Assembly (NCBI RefSeq): GCF_051401765.1
Contig: NW_027480438.1
Coordinates: 1,984,001-2,048,000, forward strand
Length of the DNA stretch: 64,000 nucleotides
Direction of reading: 5' to 3'
Source: Calliopsis andreniformis
Taxonomy: Eukaryota > Arthropoda > Insecta > Hymenoptera > Andrenidae
The notes beneath the pieces were generated by a model, which saw only the letters and a program-made list of their open reading frames with translations, was not told where the DNA came from and ran no database searches. Numbering within the stretch: the first letter of the stretch is position 1; each line of letters begins with the position of its first letter. Below are positions 12,692 to 25,984 of the stretch, piece by piece. The position numbers and the translations under genes were made by a program.

Positions 12692-14782
12692 AATCCTCAA
12701 TCCTCATTCTTCAATCCTCAATACCCAATCCTCAATCTTCAATCCTCAATCCTCAATCCTAAATCCTCAATCCTCAATCCTCAGTCCTCAATCTTCAATC
12801 CTCAGTCCCAAATCCTCAATCTTCAATACACAATCCTCAATCCTCAATCTTCAATCCTCAATACTCAATCTTCAATCATCAACCCTCAATCCTCAATTCT
12901 CAATACTCATTCTTCAATCCCCAATACCCAATCCTCAATCTTCAATCCTCAATCCTTAATCCTCACTTCTCAACCCTCAATCCTCAATCCTCAGACATCA
13001 AACATCAATACTCAACCCTCAATCCTCGTCCTCAATCCACAACCCTCAATCCTCGATCCTCAAACTTCAATCGTCAATATTCAATCTTCAATCCTCAATA
13101 CTCAATCCTCAATACTCAATCCTCAATCCTCAATGTTCAATCCTCAATACCCAATCCTCAATCTTCAATCCTCAATCCTCAATCCTCAATCCTCAATCCT
13201 CAATCCTCAATCCTCAATCCTCAATCCTCAGTCCTCAACCCTCAATTCTGAATCCTCAATCCTGTATCCTCAATCTTCAGCCCTCAGTCCTCAACAATCA
13301 GTTGTCAATCCACAATCCCCAATAGAATATCATCAATTCACAGTTTTCAATACTCAATACTCAATCTACAATCTTCAAATCTCTATCCACAAACATCAAT
13401 TCTCATCACTCAACCCTCAACACTCAGTCCTCAATGTTCAATCCCCAATTCTTAATTCACAATCTTCAATCCTCAATACTGAACATTCAATCCTCAATAC
13501 TGAACATTCAATCCTCAATCCTCAATACTCAATCTTCAATCCTCAGTACCCAATCCTCAATATGCAACCCTCAATCCTCAACCCTCAATCCTCGATCCTC
13601 AGTCCTCAATCCTCAATCCTCAATCCTCAATGTTCAATCCGCAATACCCAATCCTCAATCTTCAATCCTCAATCCTCAATCCTGAACCCTCAATCCTTAA
13701 TCCTCAATCCTCAATCTTCGGTCCTCAAACCTTAATCCTGAATCCACAATCCTGAATCCTCAACCTTCAGCCCTCAGTCCTCAACAATCAGTTGTCAATC
13801 CACAATCCCCAATAGAATATCATCAATTCACAGTTTTCAATACTCAATACTCAATCTACAATCTTCAAATCTCTATCCACAAACATCAATACTCATAACT
13901 CAACACTCAACACTCCGTCCCCAGTCCTCAATCTTCAATACTCAATCCTCAATCCTCAATCTTCGATCCTCAATACCCAATATTCAATCTTCAATCCTCA
14001 ATCCTCAATCCTCAATCCTCAATCCTCAGTCCTCAATCCTCAATCCTCAATGTTCAATCCGCAATACCCAATCCTCAATCTTCAATCCTCAATCCTCAAT
14101 CCTCAACCCTCAATCCTTAATCCTCAATCCTCAATCTTCAGTCCTCAAACCTTAATCCTGAATCCACAATCCTGAATCCTCAATCTTCAGCCCTCAGTCC
14201 TCAACAATCAGTTGTCAATACTCAATCCTCAATGGAATATCGCCAATTCACAGTTTTCAATACTCCATACTCAATCTGCAATCTCCAAACCTCTATACAC
14301 AAACATCAATACTCATAACTCAACACTCAACACTCCGTCCCCAGTCCTCAATCTTCAATCCTCAATCCTCAATCCACAATCCTCAATCCCCAATCCTCAA
14401 TTTTCAAGCCTCAATACTGAATCTTCAATCCTCAATGCTTAATCCTCAATCCTCAATCCTCAGTCCTCAACCCACAATCCTGAATCCTCAAACCTCAATC
14501 CTCAATCGTCAGCCCTCGTCCTCAATCCTCAACACTCAATCCACAATCCTCAATCTTCAATCATCAATACTCAATCTTCAATCCTCAATCCTCAATCTTC
14601 AATCCTCAATCCTCAATTCTCACTCCTCAATACTCAATCCTCAATCGTCAATCCTCAATCCCCAATCGTCAATCCCCAATCCTCAATCCTCAATACTCAA
14701 TCCTCAATCCTCAATCTTCGATCCTCAATACCCAATCTTCAATCTTCAATCCTCAATCCTCAATCCTCAATCCTCAATCCTC
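12692..14782 (+). repeat. X2: truncated copy of X
   Basis: Matches X1 at +8,136, with cores at 13324, 13814 and 14233. It lacks the last ~1.2 kb of X: at 14,782 it jumps from AATCCTCAATCCTCAG straight into CCCTCATCCTCTATCG. The corresponding copy II locus (X5) still has the missing part, so a deletion between short TCCTCAG matches is the simplest reading. It also carries a conversion-like patch at 13,802-13,877 and keeps one more heptamer than X3, X5 and X6 in the run near 13,200. Confidence 0.85.
13802..13877 (+). other. Conversion-like patch between neighbouring cores in X2
   Basis: At the core starting near 13814, six sites that distinguish this core from its X1 counterpart (13802, 13809, 13814, 13822, 13858, 13877) all carry the bases found 490 bp upstream at 13,312-13,387. 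Flanking distinguishing sites (CAACCTTCAG near 13,761 and CAATACTCAT near 13,891) keep the expected X1-like state. X1, X3, X4, X5 and X6 all show the GGAATATCG form here. A short non-reciprocal transfer is the simplest reading. Confidence 0.7.
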
Positions 14783-15083
14783 AGCCCTCATCCTCTATCG
14801 TCAATCCTCAATCCTCAATCCTCAATCTTCAATCCTCAATACTCAACCTTCAATAATCAATCCTCAATTCTCAATCTTCAATACTCAATCCTCAATCGTC
14901 AATCCTCAATCCCCAATCCTCAGCCTTCAGTCCACAATCCTCAATCCTCAATCCTCAACCCTCAATCTTCAATACTCAATACTCAATCTTCAATCCTCAA
15001 TCCTCATTCCTCAATCCTCAATCCTCAGTCCTCAATACTCAATCTACAATCCTCAATACTCAGTCTTCAATCCTCAATCCTCA
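14783..15083 (+). repeat. Joining segment between U1 and U2
   Basis: About 300 bp of degenerate heptamers starting CCCTCATCCTCTATCG. The same segment lies at 40,727-41,027 in copy II. I see nothing but heptamer variants. Confidence 0.7.
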
Positions 15084-18000
15084 ATCCTCAATCCTCAATC
15101 CTCATTCTTCAATCCTCAATACACAATCCTCAATATTCAATCCTCAATCCTCAATCCTCAATTCTCAATCCTCAATCCTCAATCCTCAATATTCAACACT
15201 CAAGCCTCAAACATCAATCCTCAATACTCAATCATCAATCCTCAATTCTCAATACGCAATAGAATATCCTGAATTCTCATGGTTCAATACTCAATCGACA
15301 ATATTCAATAATCAAATCTCAATCCTCAAACATCAATTCTCAACACTCAATACTCAACACTCAGTCCTCTCTCTTCAATCCTCCATCCTCAACCCTCAAT
15401 CCTCAAGCGTCAATCCTCAATACTCAATCCTCAACCCTCAATCCTCAGTCCTCAAACCTCAATCCCGAATCCTCAATCCTGAATCCTCTACCTTCAGCCC
15501 TCAGTCCTCAAAAATCAATTGTCAATCCTCAATCCTCAATAGAATATCCTCAATTCACAGTTTTCTATACTGAACCCCATTCTTCAATCTTCAAATCTCA
15601 ATCCACAAACATCAATTCTCTTCACTCAACCATCTACACCCAGTCCTCAATCTTCAATCCTCAATCCTCAATCCTCAACCTTCAATCCTCAATACTCAAT
15701 ACTCAATCCTCAACCCTCAATCCTCAGTCCTCAATACTCAATCCTCAGTCGTGAATCCTCAATCCCCAATCCTCAATCTTCAATCCTCAATCCTCAATAC
15801 TCAATCTTCGATCCTCAATATTCAACACACAACCCTCAATATTCAACACTCAAGCCTCAAACATCAATCCTCAATACCCAATCATCAATCCTCAATTCTC
15901 AATACTCAATAGAATATCCTGAATTCTCATGGTTCAATACTCAATCCACAATATTCAACAATCAAATCTCAATCCTCAAACATCAATTCTCAACACTCAA
16001 TACTCAACACTCAGTCCTCTCTCTTCAATCCTCCATCCTCGACCCTCAATCCTCAAGCGTCAATCCTCAATCCTCAATCAACAATCCTCAATACTCAGTC
16101 TTTAATCCTCAATCCTCAATGCTCAATCCTCAATCCTCATTCTTCAATCCTTAACACACAATCCTCAATATTCAATCCTCAATCCTCAATCCTCAATTCT
16201 CAATCCTCAATCCACAATCCTCAATATTCAACACTCAAGTCTCAAACATCAATCCTCAATACCCAATCATCAATCCTCAATTCTCAATACTCAATAGAAT
16301 ATCCTGAATTCTCATGGTTCAATACTCAATCCACAATATTCAATAATCAAATCTCAATCCTCAAACATCAATTCTCAACACTCAATACTCAACACTCAGT
16401 CCTCTCTCTTCAATCCTCCATCCTCGACCCTCAATCCTCAAGCGTCAATCCTCAATCCTCAACCCTCAATCCTCAGTCCTCAAACCTCAATCCCGTATCC
16501 TCAATCCTGAATCCTCTATCTTCAGCCCTCCGTCCTCAAAAATCAATTGTCAATCCTCAATCCTCAATAGAATATCCTCAATTCACAGTTTTCAATACTG
16601 AACCCCATTCTTCAATCTTCAAATCTCAATCCACAAACATCAATTCTCATCACTCAACCATCAACACCCAGTCCTGAATCTTCAATCCTCAATCCTCAAT
16701 CCTCAATCTTCAATCCTCAAAACTCAGTACTAAATCCTCAATCCTCAATTCTCAGTCCTCAATACTCGTTCCTCTATCCTCAATAGTAAATCCTCAATCC
16801 CCAATCCTCAATCTTCAATCCTCAATCATCAATCCTCAATCCTCAATCCTCAATATTCAACACACAACCCTCAACCATCAATCATCAATACTCAACCATC
16901 AATCCTCAATTCTCAATACTCAATAGAATATCCTGAATTCTCATGGTTCAATACTCAATCCACAAAATTCAATAATCAAATCTCAATCCTCAAACATCAA
17001 TTCTCAACACTCAATCCTCAATACTCAGTCCTCTCTCTTCAATCCTCCATCCTCAATCCTCAACCCTCAATTCTCAGTCATCAATACTCAATCTTCAATA
17101 CTCAATCCTCAATCCTCAATCCTCAATCCTCAATCCTCAATCCTCAACCCTCAATCCTCATTCCTCAAACCTCAATCCTCAACCCTCAGCCCTCATCCGC
17201 AATTCTCAATCCTCAATCCTCAATCCTCAATCCTCAATCCCCAATCTTCAATCCTCAATAATCAATCTCCAATCCCAGATCCTCAATCCCCAATCTTCAA
17301 TCCTTAATCCTCAACCTTCAATCCTCATTCCCCAGTCCTCAATCTTCAATCCTCAACGCTCAATCCTCAATCCTCAACCATCACTCCTCAATCCTCAGCC
17401 CTCAACCCTCAAACCTCAATCCTCAACCGTCAGTCCTCGTCCTCAATCGTCAACCCTCAATCCTCAATCCTCAATCTTCAATCCTCAATACTCAATATTC
17501 AATACTCAATCCTCAATCTTCAATCCTCCATCCTCAACCCTCAATTCTCAAGCGTCAATCCTCAATCCTCAATCCTCAATCCTCAATCCTCAATCCGCAA
17601 TCCTCAGTCCTCAATCCTCAATCTACAATCCTCAATACTCAGTCTTCAATCCTCAATCCTCAATCCTCAATCCTCAATCCTCATTCTTCAATCCTCAATA
17701 CACAATCCTCAATATTCAATCCTAAATCCCCAATCCTCAATTCTCAATACTCAATCCTCAATCATCAATATTCAACACTCAAGCCTCAGCCTTCAATAAT
17801 CAATCCTCAATTCTCAATCCTCAATACTCAATCCTCAATCCTCAGCCCTCAACCCTCAAACCTCAATCCTCAACCGTCAGTCCTCGTCCTCAATCGTCAC
17901 ACCTCAATCCTCAATCCTGAATCTTCAATCCTCAGTACTCAATATTCAATACTCAATCCTCAATCTTCAATCCTCAATCTTCAATCTTCAATCCTCAATT

Positions 18001-21000
18001 CTCAATCCTCAATCCTCAATCCTCAATCCTCATTCTTCAATCCTCAATACCCAATCCTCAATCTTCAATCCTCAATCCTCAATCCTCAATTCTCAATCCT
18101 CAATCCTCAGTCCTCAGTCCTCAAACCCCAATCCTCAATCCTCAGCCCTCATCCTCAATCGTCAATCCTCAATCCTCAATCCTCAATCATCAATCCTCAA
18201 TACTCAACCTCCAATAATCAATCCTCAATTCTCAATCCTCAATACTCAATCCTCAATCGTCAATCCTCAATCCCCAATCCTCAATCTTCAGTCCACAATC
18301 CTCAATCCTCAATCCTGAATCCTCAACCCTCAATCATCAATACTCAATACTCAATCTTCAATCCTCAATCCTCATTCCGCAATCCTCAATCCTCAGTCCT
18401 CAATACTCAATCTACAATCCTCAAACATCAATCCTCAATACTCAATCATCAATCCTCAATTCTCAATACTCAATAGAATATCCTGAATTCTCATGGTTCA
18501 ATACTCAATCCACAATATTCAATAATCAAATCTCAATCCTCAAACATCAATTCTCAACACTCAGTACTCAACACTCAGTCGTCTCTCTTCAATCCTCCAT
18601 TCTCAACCCTCAATTCTCAAGCGTCAATCCTCAATCCTCAACCCTCAACCCTATATCCTCAGTCCTCAAACCTCAATCCCGAATCCTCAATCCTGAATCC
18701 TCTATCTTCAGCCCTCAGTCCTCAAAAATCAATTGTCAATCCTCAATCCTCAATAGAATATCCTCAATTCACAGTTTTCAATACTGAGCCCCATTCTTCA
18801 ATCTTCAAATCTCAATCCACAAACATCAATTCTCATCAATCAACCATCAACACCCAGTCCTCAATCTTCAATCCTCAATCCTCAATCCTCAATCTTCAAT
18901 CCTCAATACTCAATACTCAATCCTCAATCCTCAATTCTCAGTCCTCAATACTCAATCCTCAGTCGTCAATCCTCAATCCCCAATCCTCAATCTTCAATCC
19001 TCAATCCTCAATCCTCAATCCTCGATCCTCAATATTCAACACACAACCCTCAACCATCAATCATCAATACTCAACAATCTATCGTCAATCCCCAATCCTC
19101 AATAGAATATCCTCAATTCACAGTTTTCAATACTCAATCCCCATTCTTCAATCTTCAAATCTCAATCCACAAACATCAACTCTCATCACTCAACCCTCAG
19201 CACTCAGTCCTCAATCTTCAATCCACAATCCTCAATCCTCAATCCTCAATCCTCATTCTTCAATCCTCAATACCCAATCCTCAATCTTCAATCCTCAATC
19301 CTCAATCCTAAATCCTCAATCCTCAATCCTCAGTCCTCAATCTTCAATCCTCAGTCCCAAATCCTCAATCTTCAATACACAATCCTCAATCCTCAATCTT
19401 CAATCCTCAATACTCAATCTTCAATCATCAACCCTCAATCCTCAATTCTCAATACTCATTCTTCAATCCCCAATACCCAATCCTCAATCTTCAATCCTCA
19501 ATCCTTAATCCTCACTTCTCAACCCTCAATCCTCAATCCTCAGACATCAAACATCAATACTCAACCCTCAATCCTCGTCCTCAATCCACAACCCTCAATC
19601 CTCGATCCTCAAACTTCAATCGTCAATATTCAATCTTCAATCCTCAATACTCAATCCTCAATACTCAATCCTCAATCCTCAATGTTCAATCCTCAATACC
19701 CAATCCTCAATCTTCAATCCTCAATCCTCAATCCTCAATCCTCAATCCTCAATCCTCAATCCTCAATCCTCAGTCCTCAACCCTCAATCCTGAATCCTCA
19801 ATCCTGTATCCTCAATCTTCAGCCCTCAGTCCTCAACAATCAGTTGTCAATCCACAATCCCCAATAGAATATCATCAATTCACAGTTTTCAATACTCAAT
19901 ACTCAATCTACAATCTTCAAATCTCTATCCACAAACATCAATTCTCATCACTCAACCCTCAACACTCAGTCCTCAATGTTCAATCCCCAATTCTTAATTC
20001 ACAATCTTCAATCCTCAATACTGAACATTCAATCCTCAATACTGAACATTCAATCCTCAATCCTCAATACTCAATCTTCAATCCTCAGTACCCAATCCTC
20101 AATATGCAACCCTCAATCCTCAACCCTCAATCCTCGATCCTCAGTCCTCAATCCTCAATCCTCAATCCTCAATGTTCAATCCGCAATACCCAATCCTCAA
20201 TCTTCAATCCTCAATCCTCAATCCTGAACCCTCAATCCTTAATCCTCAATCCTCAATCTTCGGTCCTCAAACCTTAATCCTGAATCCACAATCCTGAATC
20301 CTCAACCTTCAGCCCTCAGTCCTCAACAGTCAGTTGTCAATCCTCAATCCTCAATGGAATATCGTCAATTCACAGTTTTCAATACTCAATACTCAATCTG
20401 CAATCTTCAAACCTCTATACACAAACATCAATACTCATAACTCAACACTCAACACTCCGTCCCCAGTCCTCAATCTTCAATACTCAATCCTCAATCCTCA
20501 ATCTTCGATCCTCAATACCCAATATTCAATCTTCAATCCTCAATCTTCAATCCTCAATCCTCAATCCTCAGTCCTCAATCCTCAATCCTCAATGTTCAAT
20601 CCGCAATACCCAATCCTCAATCTTCAATCCTCAATCCTCAATCCTCAACCCTCAATCCTTAATCCTCAATCCTCAATCTTCAGTCCTCAAACCTTAATCC
20701 TGAATCCACAATCCTGAATCCTCACTCTTCAGCCCTCAGTCCTCAACAATCAGTTGTCAATACTCAATCCTCAATGGAATATCGCCAATTCACAGTTTTC
20801 AATACTCCATACTCAATCTGCAATCTCCAAACCTCTATACACAAACATCAATACTCATAACTCAACACTCAACACTCCGTCCCCAGTCCTCAATCTTCAA
20901 TCCTCAATCCTCAATCCACAATCCTCAATCCCCAATCCTCAATTTTCAAGCCTCAATACTGAATCTTCAATCCTCAATGCTTAATCCTCAATCCTCAATC

Positions 21001-21323
21001 CTCAGTCCTCAACCCACAATCCTGAATCCTCAAACCTCAATCCTCAATCGTCAGCCCTCGTCCTCAATCCTCAACACTCAATCCACAATCCTCAATCTTC
21101 AATCATCAATACTCAATCTTCAATCCTCAATCCTCAATCTTCAATCCTCAATCCTCAATTCTTACTCCTCAATACTCAATCCTCAATCGTCAATCCTCAA
21201 TCCCCAATCGTCAATCCCCAATCCTCAATCCTCAATACTCAATCCTCAATCCTCAATCTTCGATCCTCAATACCCAATCTTCAATCTTCAATCCTCAATC
21301 CTCAATCCTCAATCCTCAATCCT
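15084..21323 (+). repeat. U2: second 6.5-kb unit of copy I
   Basis: Tandem near-copy of U1. Cores lie at 15261, 15541, 15911, 16296, 16569, 16925, 18475, 18755 and 19104, followed by X3. Differences from U1 include GTACTAAATCC near 16,733 (U1: GTACTCAATCC), CTTAATCCTCAACC near 17,310 (U1: CTTAATCATCAACC) and CAACCATCACTCC near 17,377 (U1: CAATCATCACTCC). The same variants recur in U4, which dates the U duplication before the megarepeat duplication. Confidence 0.85.
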
Positions 21324-22365
21324 CAGTCCTCAATCCTCAATCCTCAGTCCTCAAACCTCAATCCAGAATCCTCAATCCTGAATCCTCAATCCTCAATTCT
21401 CAATCCCCAATCCTCAATCCTCAATATTCAACACTCAAGCCTCAAACGTCAATCCTCAATACTCAATCATCAATCCTCAATTCTCAATACTCAATTCTGA
21501 ATCCCCAATCCTGAATCCTCAATCTTCAGCCCTCAGTCCTCAACAATCAGTTGTCATACCACAATCCCCAATAGAATATCATCAATTCACAGTTTTCAAT
21601 GCTCAATACTCAATCTACAATCTTCAAGTCTCTATCCACAAACATCAATTCTCATCACTCAACCCTCAACACTCAGTCCTCAATGTTCAATCCCCAATTC
21701 TCAATTCACAATCTTCAATCCTCAATACTGAACATTCAATCCTCAATCCTCAATCCTCAGTCCTCAATCCTCAATCCTCAATTCTCAATACTCAATAGAA
21801 TATCCTGAATCCTGAGGATTTAATACTCAAACCTCAATCCTCAACCCTCAGCCCTCATGCTCCATCCTCAATACTCGATCCTCAATCCCCAATCCTCAAT
21901 CCTCAATACTCAATCTTCAATCCTCAATCCTCAATCCTCAATCCTCAGTCCTCAATACTCAATCTACAATCCTCAATACTTAGTCTTCAATCCTCAATCC
22001 TCAATCCTCAACCCTCAATCCTCATTCTTCAATCATCAATACACAATCCTCAATATTCAATACTCAATCCTCAATATTCAATCCTTAATGCTCAATCCTC
22101 AATCCACAATCCTCAACATTCAATCCTCAATACTCAATCTTCAGTGCTCATTCCTCAATCCTCAATCCTCAATTCTCAATCCTCAATCGTCAATCTTCAA
22201 TCCTCTATACTCGATCTTCAACCCTCAATCCTCAATCCTCAATCCTCAATCCGCACTATTCAATCCTCAATACCCAATCCTCAATCTATAATCCTGAATC
22301 CTCAATCCCCAATTCTCAATCCTCAATCCTCAGTCCTCAGCCCTCAAACCTCAATCCTCAACCCT
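19241..22365 (+). repeat. X3: copy of X
   Basis: Matches X1 at +14,678 and X2 at +6,549 (then +6,542). Cores lie at 19866, 20355, 20775, 21573 and 21797. One heptamer fewer than X1 near 19,770 and one more near 22,240. Similarity to X1 ends where X1 has CAACCCTCAGCCCTC and X3 has CAACCCTCAACCCTC. Confidence 0.85.
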
Positions 22366-24059
22366 CAACCCTCAATCCTCATTCTTCAATCATCAATACA
22401 CAATCCTCAATATTCAATACTCAATCCTCAATACTCAATTCTCAATGCTCAATCCTCAATCCTCAATATTCAACACTCAAGCCTCAAACATCAATCCTCA
22501 ATACTCAATCATCAATCCTCAATTCTCAATACTCAATAGAATATCCTGAATTCTCATGGTTCAATACTCAATCCACAATATTCAATTATCAAATCTCAAT
22601 CCTCAAACATCAATTCTCAACACTCAATACTCAACACTCAGTCCTCTCTCTTCAATCCTCCATCCTCAACCCTCAATCCTCAAGCGTCAATCCTCAATCC
22701 TCAATCCTCAAACCTCAATCCTCAGTCCTCAAACCTCAATCCCGAATTCTCAATCCTGAATCCTCTATCTTCAGCCCTCAGTCCTCAAAAATCAATTGTC
22801 AATCCTCAATCCTCAATAGAATATCCTCAATTCACAGTTTTCGATACTGAACCGCATCCTTCAATCTTCAAATCTCAATCCACAAACATCAATTCTCATC
22901 ACTCAACCATCAACACCCTGTCCTCAATCTTCAACCCTCAATCCTCAATCCTCAATCTTCAATCCTCAATACTCAATACTCAATCCTCAATCCTCAATTC
23001 TCAGTCCTCAATACTCAATCCTCAATCGTCAATCCTCAATCCCCAATGCTCAATCTTCAATCCTCAATCCTCAATCCTCAATCCTCAATCCTCAATATTC
23101 GGAACACAACCCTCAACCATCAATCCTCAATACTCAACCATCAATCCTCAATTCTCAATACTGAATAGAATATCCTGAATTCTCATGGTTCAATACTGAA
23201 TCCACAAAATTCGATAATCAAATCTCAATCCTCAAACATCAATTCTCAACACTCAATCCTCAATACTCAGTCCTCTCTCTTCAATCCTCCATCCTCAATC
23301 CTCAACCCTCAAGCGTCAATCCTCAATCCTCAATCCTCAACCCTCAATCCACAGTCCTAAAACCTCAATCCGGAATCCTCAATCTTGAATCCTGAACCTT
23401 CAGCCGTTGGTCCTCAACAATCTATCGTCAATCCCCAATCCTCAATAGAATATCCTCAACTCACAGTTTTCAATACTCAATCCCCATTCTTCAATCTTCA
23501 AATCTCAATCCACAAACATCAACTCTCATCACTCAACCCTCAGCACTCAGTCCTCAATCTTCAATCCACAATCCTCAATCCTCAATCTTCAATCCTCAAT
23601 CCTCAATTCTCAATCCTCAATACTCAATCCTCAATCCTCAATCCTCAATCCTCAATCATCAATCCTCAATCCTCAATCCTCATACTTCGATCCTCAATAC
23701 CCAATCTTCAATCTTCAATCCTCAATCATCAATCCTCAATTCTCAATCCTTAATCCTCAATCCTCAGACCTCAAACATCAATACTCAGCGCTCAGTCCTC
23801 GTCCTCAATCCACAACCCTCAATCCTCAATCCTCAATCTTCAATTCTCAATCCTCAATCCTCAATCCTCAATCCTCAATCCTCAGACCACAAACCTCAAT
23901 CCTGAATCCTCAATCCTGAATCCTCAATCTTCAGCACTGGGTCCTCAACAATCAGTTGTCAATCCTCAATCCCCAATAGAATATCCTCAATTCACAGTTT
24001 TCAATACTCAATACTCAATCTGCAGTCTTCAGATCTCTATCCACAAACATCAATTCTCA
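22366..24059 (+). repeat. A/B core cluster, copy I
   Basis: Cores at 22538(A), 22818(B), 23167(A), 23447(B) and 23978(B). Steps are 280, 349, 280 and 531 bp. The core at 23447 is preceded by CAGCCGTTGGTCC and followed by TCAACTCACAG instead of TCAATTCACAG. The core at 23978 is preceded by CAGCACTGGGTCC. Repeated at 48,310-50,003. Confidence 0.8.
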
Positions 24060-25106
24060 TCACTCAACCCTCAACACTCAGTCCCCAATCCTCAATCTTC
24101 AATCCCCAATCCTCAACCCTCAATCCTCAATAATCAATCTCCAATCCTAGATCCTCAATCCCCAATCTTCAATCCTTAATCCTCAACCTTCAATCCTCAT
24201 TCCCCAGTCCTCAATCTTCAATCCTCAATGCTCAATCCTCAATCCTCAATCATCAGTCCTCAATCCTCAACCCTCAACCCTCAAACCGCAATCCTCAACC
24301 GTCAGTCCTCGTCCTCAATCGTCAACCCTCAATCCTCAATCCTCAATCTTCAATCCTCAATACTCAATATTCAGTACTCAATCCTCAATCTTCAATCCTC
24401 GATCTTCAATCTTCAATCCTCAATCCTCAATCCTCAATCCTCAATCCTCATTCTTCAATCCTCCATACCCAATCCTCAATCTTCAATCCTCAATCCTCAA
24501 TCCTCAATTCTCAATCCTCAATCCTCAATCCTCAATCCTCAATCCTCAACCCTCAATCCTCATTCCTCAAACCTCAATCCTCAACCATCAGCCCTCATCC
24601 TCAATTCTCAATTCTCAATCCTCAATCCTCAATCGTCAGCCCTCGTCCTCAATCCTCAACACTCAATCCACAATCCTCAATCTTCAATCATCAATACTCA
24701 ATCTTCAATCCTCAATCCTCAATCTTCAATCCTCAATCCTCAATTCTCACTCCTCAATACTCAATCCTCAATCGTCAATCCTCAATCCCCAATCCTCAAT
24801 CCCCAATCCTCAATCCTCAATGCTCAATCCTCAATCCTCAATCTTCGATCCTCAATACCCAATCTTCAATCTTCAATCCTGAATCCTCAATCCTCAATCC
24901 TCAATCCTCAGTCCTCAATCCTCAATCCTCAGTCCTCAAACCTCAATCCAGAATCCTCAATCCTGAATCCTCAATCTTTAGCCCTCAGTCCTCAACAATC
25001 GGTTGTCAATCCTCAATCCTCAATAGAATATCCTCAATTCACAGGTTTCAATAGTCAATACTCAACCTGCAATCTTCAAATCTCTATCCACAAACATCAA
25101 TTCTCA
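24060..25106 (+). repeat. 1,047-bp tandem unit, first copy
   Basis: The sequence from about 24,060 (CACTCAACCCTCAACACTCA onward) to about 24,515 is repeated at +1,047. The landmark CAATCTCCAATCCTAGATCC lies near 24,132. The unit includes the core at 25025, whose variant reads TCACAGGTTTCAATAGTC. It is present again in copy II at +27,809. Confidence 0.75.
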
Positions 25107-25984
25107 TCACTCAACCCTCAACACTCAGTCCCCAATCCTCAATCTTCAATCCCCAATCCTCAACCCTCAATCCTCAATAATCAATCTCCAATCCTAGATC
25201 CTCAATCCCCAATCTTCAATCCTTAATCCTCAACCTTCAATCCTCATTCCCCAGTCCTCAATCTTCAATCCTCAATGCTCAATCCTCAATCCTCAATCAT
25301 CAGTCCTCAATCCTCAACCCTCAACCCTCAAACCTCAATCCTCAACCGTCAGTCCTCGTCCTCAATCGTCAACACTCAATCCTCAATCCTCAATCTTCAA
25401 TCCTCAATACTCAATATTCAGTACTCAATCCTCAATCTTCAATCCTCAATCTTCAATCTTCAATCCTCAATCCTCAATCCTCAATCCTCAATCCTCATTC
25501 TTCAATCCTCCATACCCAATCCTCAATCTTCAATCCTCAATCCTCAATCCTCAATTCTCAATCCTCAATCCTCAGTCCTCAGTCCTCAAACCTCAATCCT
25601 CAATCCTCAGCCCTCATCCTCAATCGTCAATCCTCAATCCTCAATCCTCAATCTTCAATCCTCAATACTCAACCTTCAATAATCAATCCTCAATTCTCAA
25701 TCCTCAATACTCAATCCTCAATCGTCAATCCTCAATCCCCAATCCTCAACCTTCAGTCCACAAACCTCAATCCTCAATCCTCAACCCTCAATCTTCAATA
25801 CTCAATACTCAATCTTCAATCCTCAATCCTCATTCCTCAATCCTCAATCCTCAGTCCTCAATACTCAATCTACAATCCTCAATACTCAGTCTTCAATCCT
25901 CAATCCTCAATCCTCAATCCTCAATCCTCATTCTTCAATCCTCAATGAACAATCCTGAATATTCAATCCTCAATCCTCAATCCT
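25107..25984 (+). repeat. 1,047-bp tandem unit, second partial copy, and right extension
   Basis: Bases 25,107-25,562 repeat 24,060-24,515, with one landmark at about 25,176. The remainder is degenerate heptamers similar to the joining segment at 14,783. No other signal seen. Confidence 0.7.

Larger units (their letters stand above)
8535..14782 (+). repeat. U1: first 6.5-kb higher-order unit of copy I
   Basis: Matches U2 at +6,549. The left part is a cluster of A and B cores at 8712(A), 8992(B), 9362(A), 9747(A), 10020(B), 10376(A), 11926(A), 12206(B) and 12555(B). The right part is X2. The A-to-B step is 280, 273 and 280 bp. The following step to the next core is 370, 356 and 349 bp, so an A+B dimer spans about 629-650 bp. 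A separate landmark, CAATCTCCAATCC then AGATCC, lies at about 10,708. No coding or regulatory sequence seen. Confidence 0.85.
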
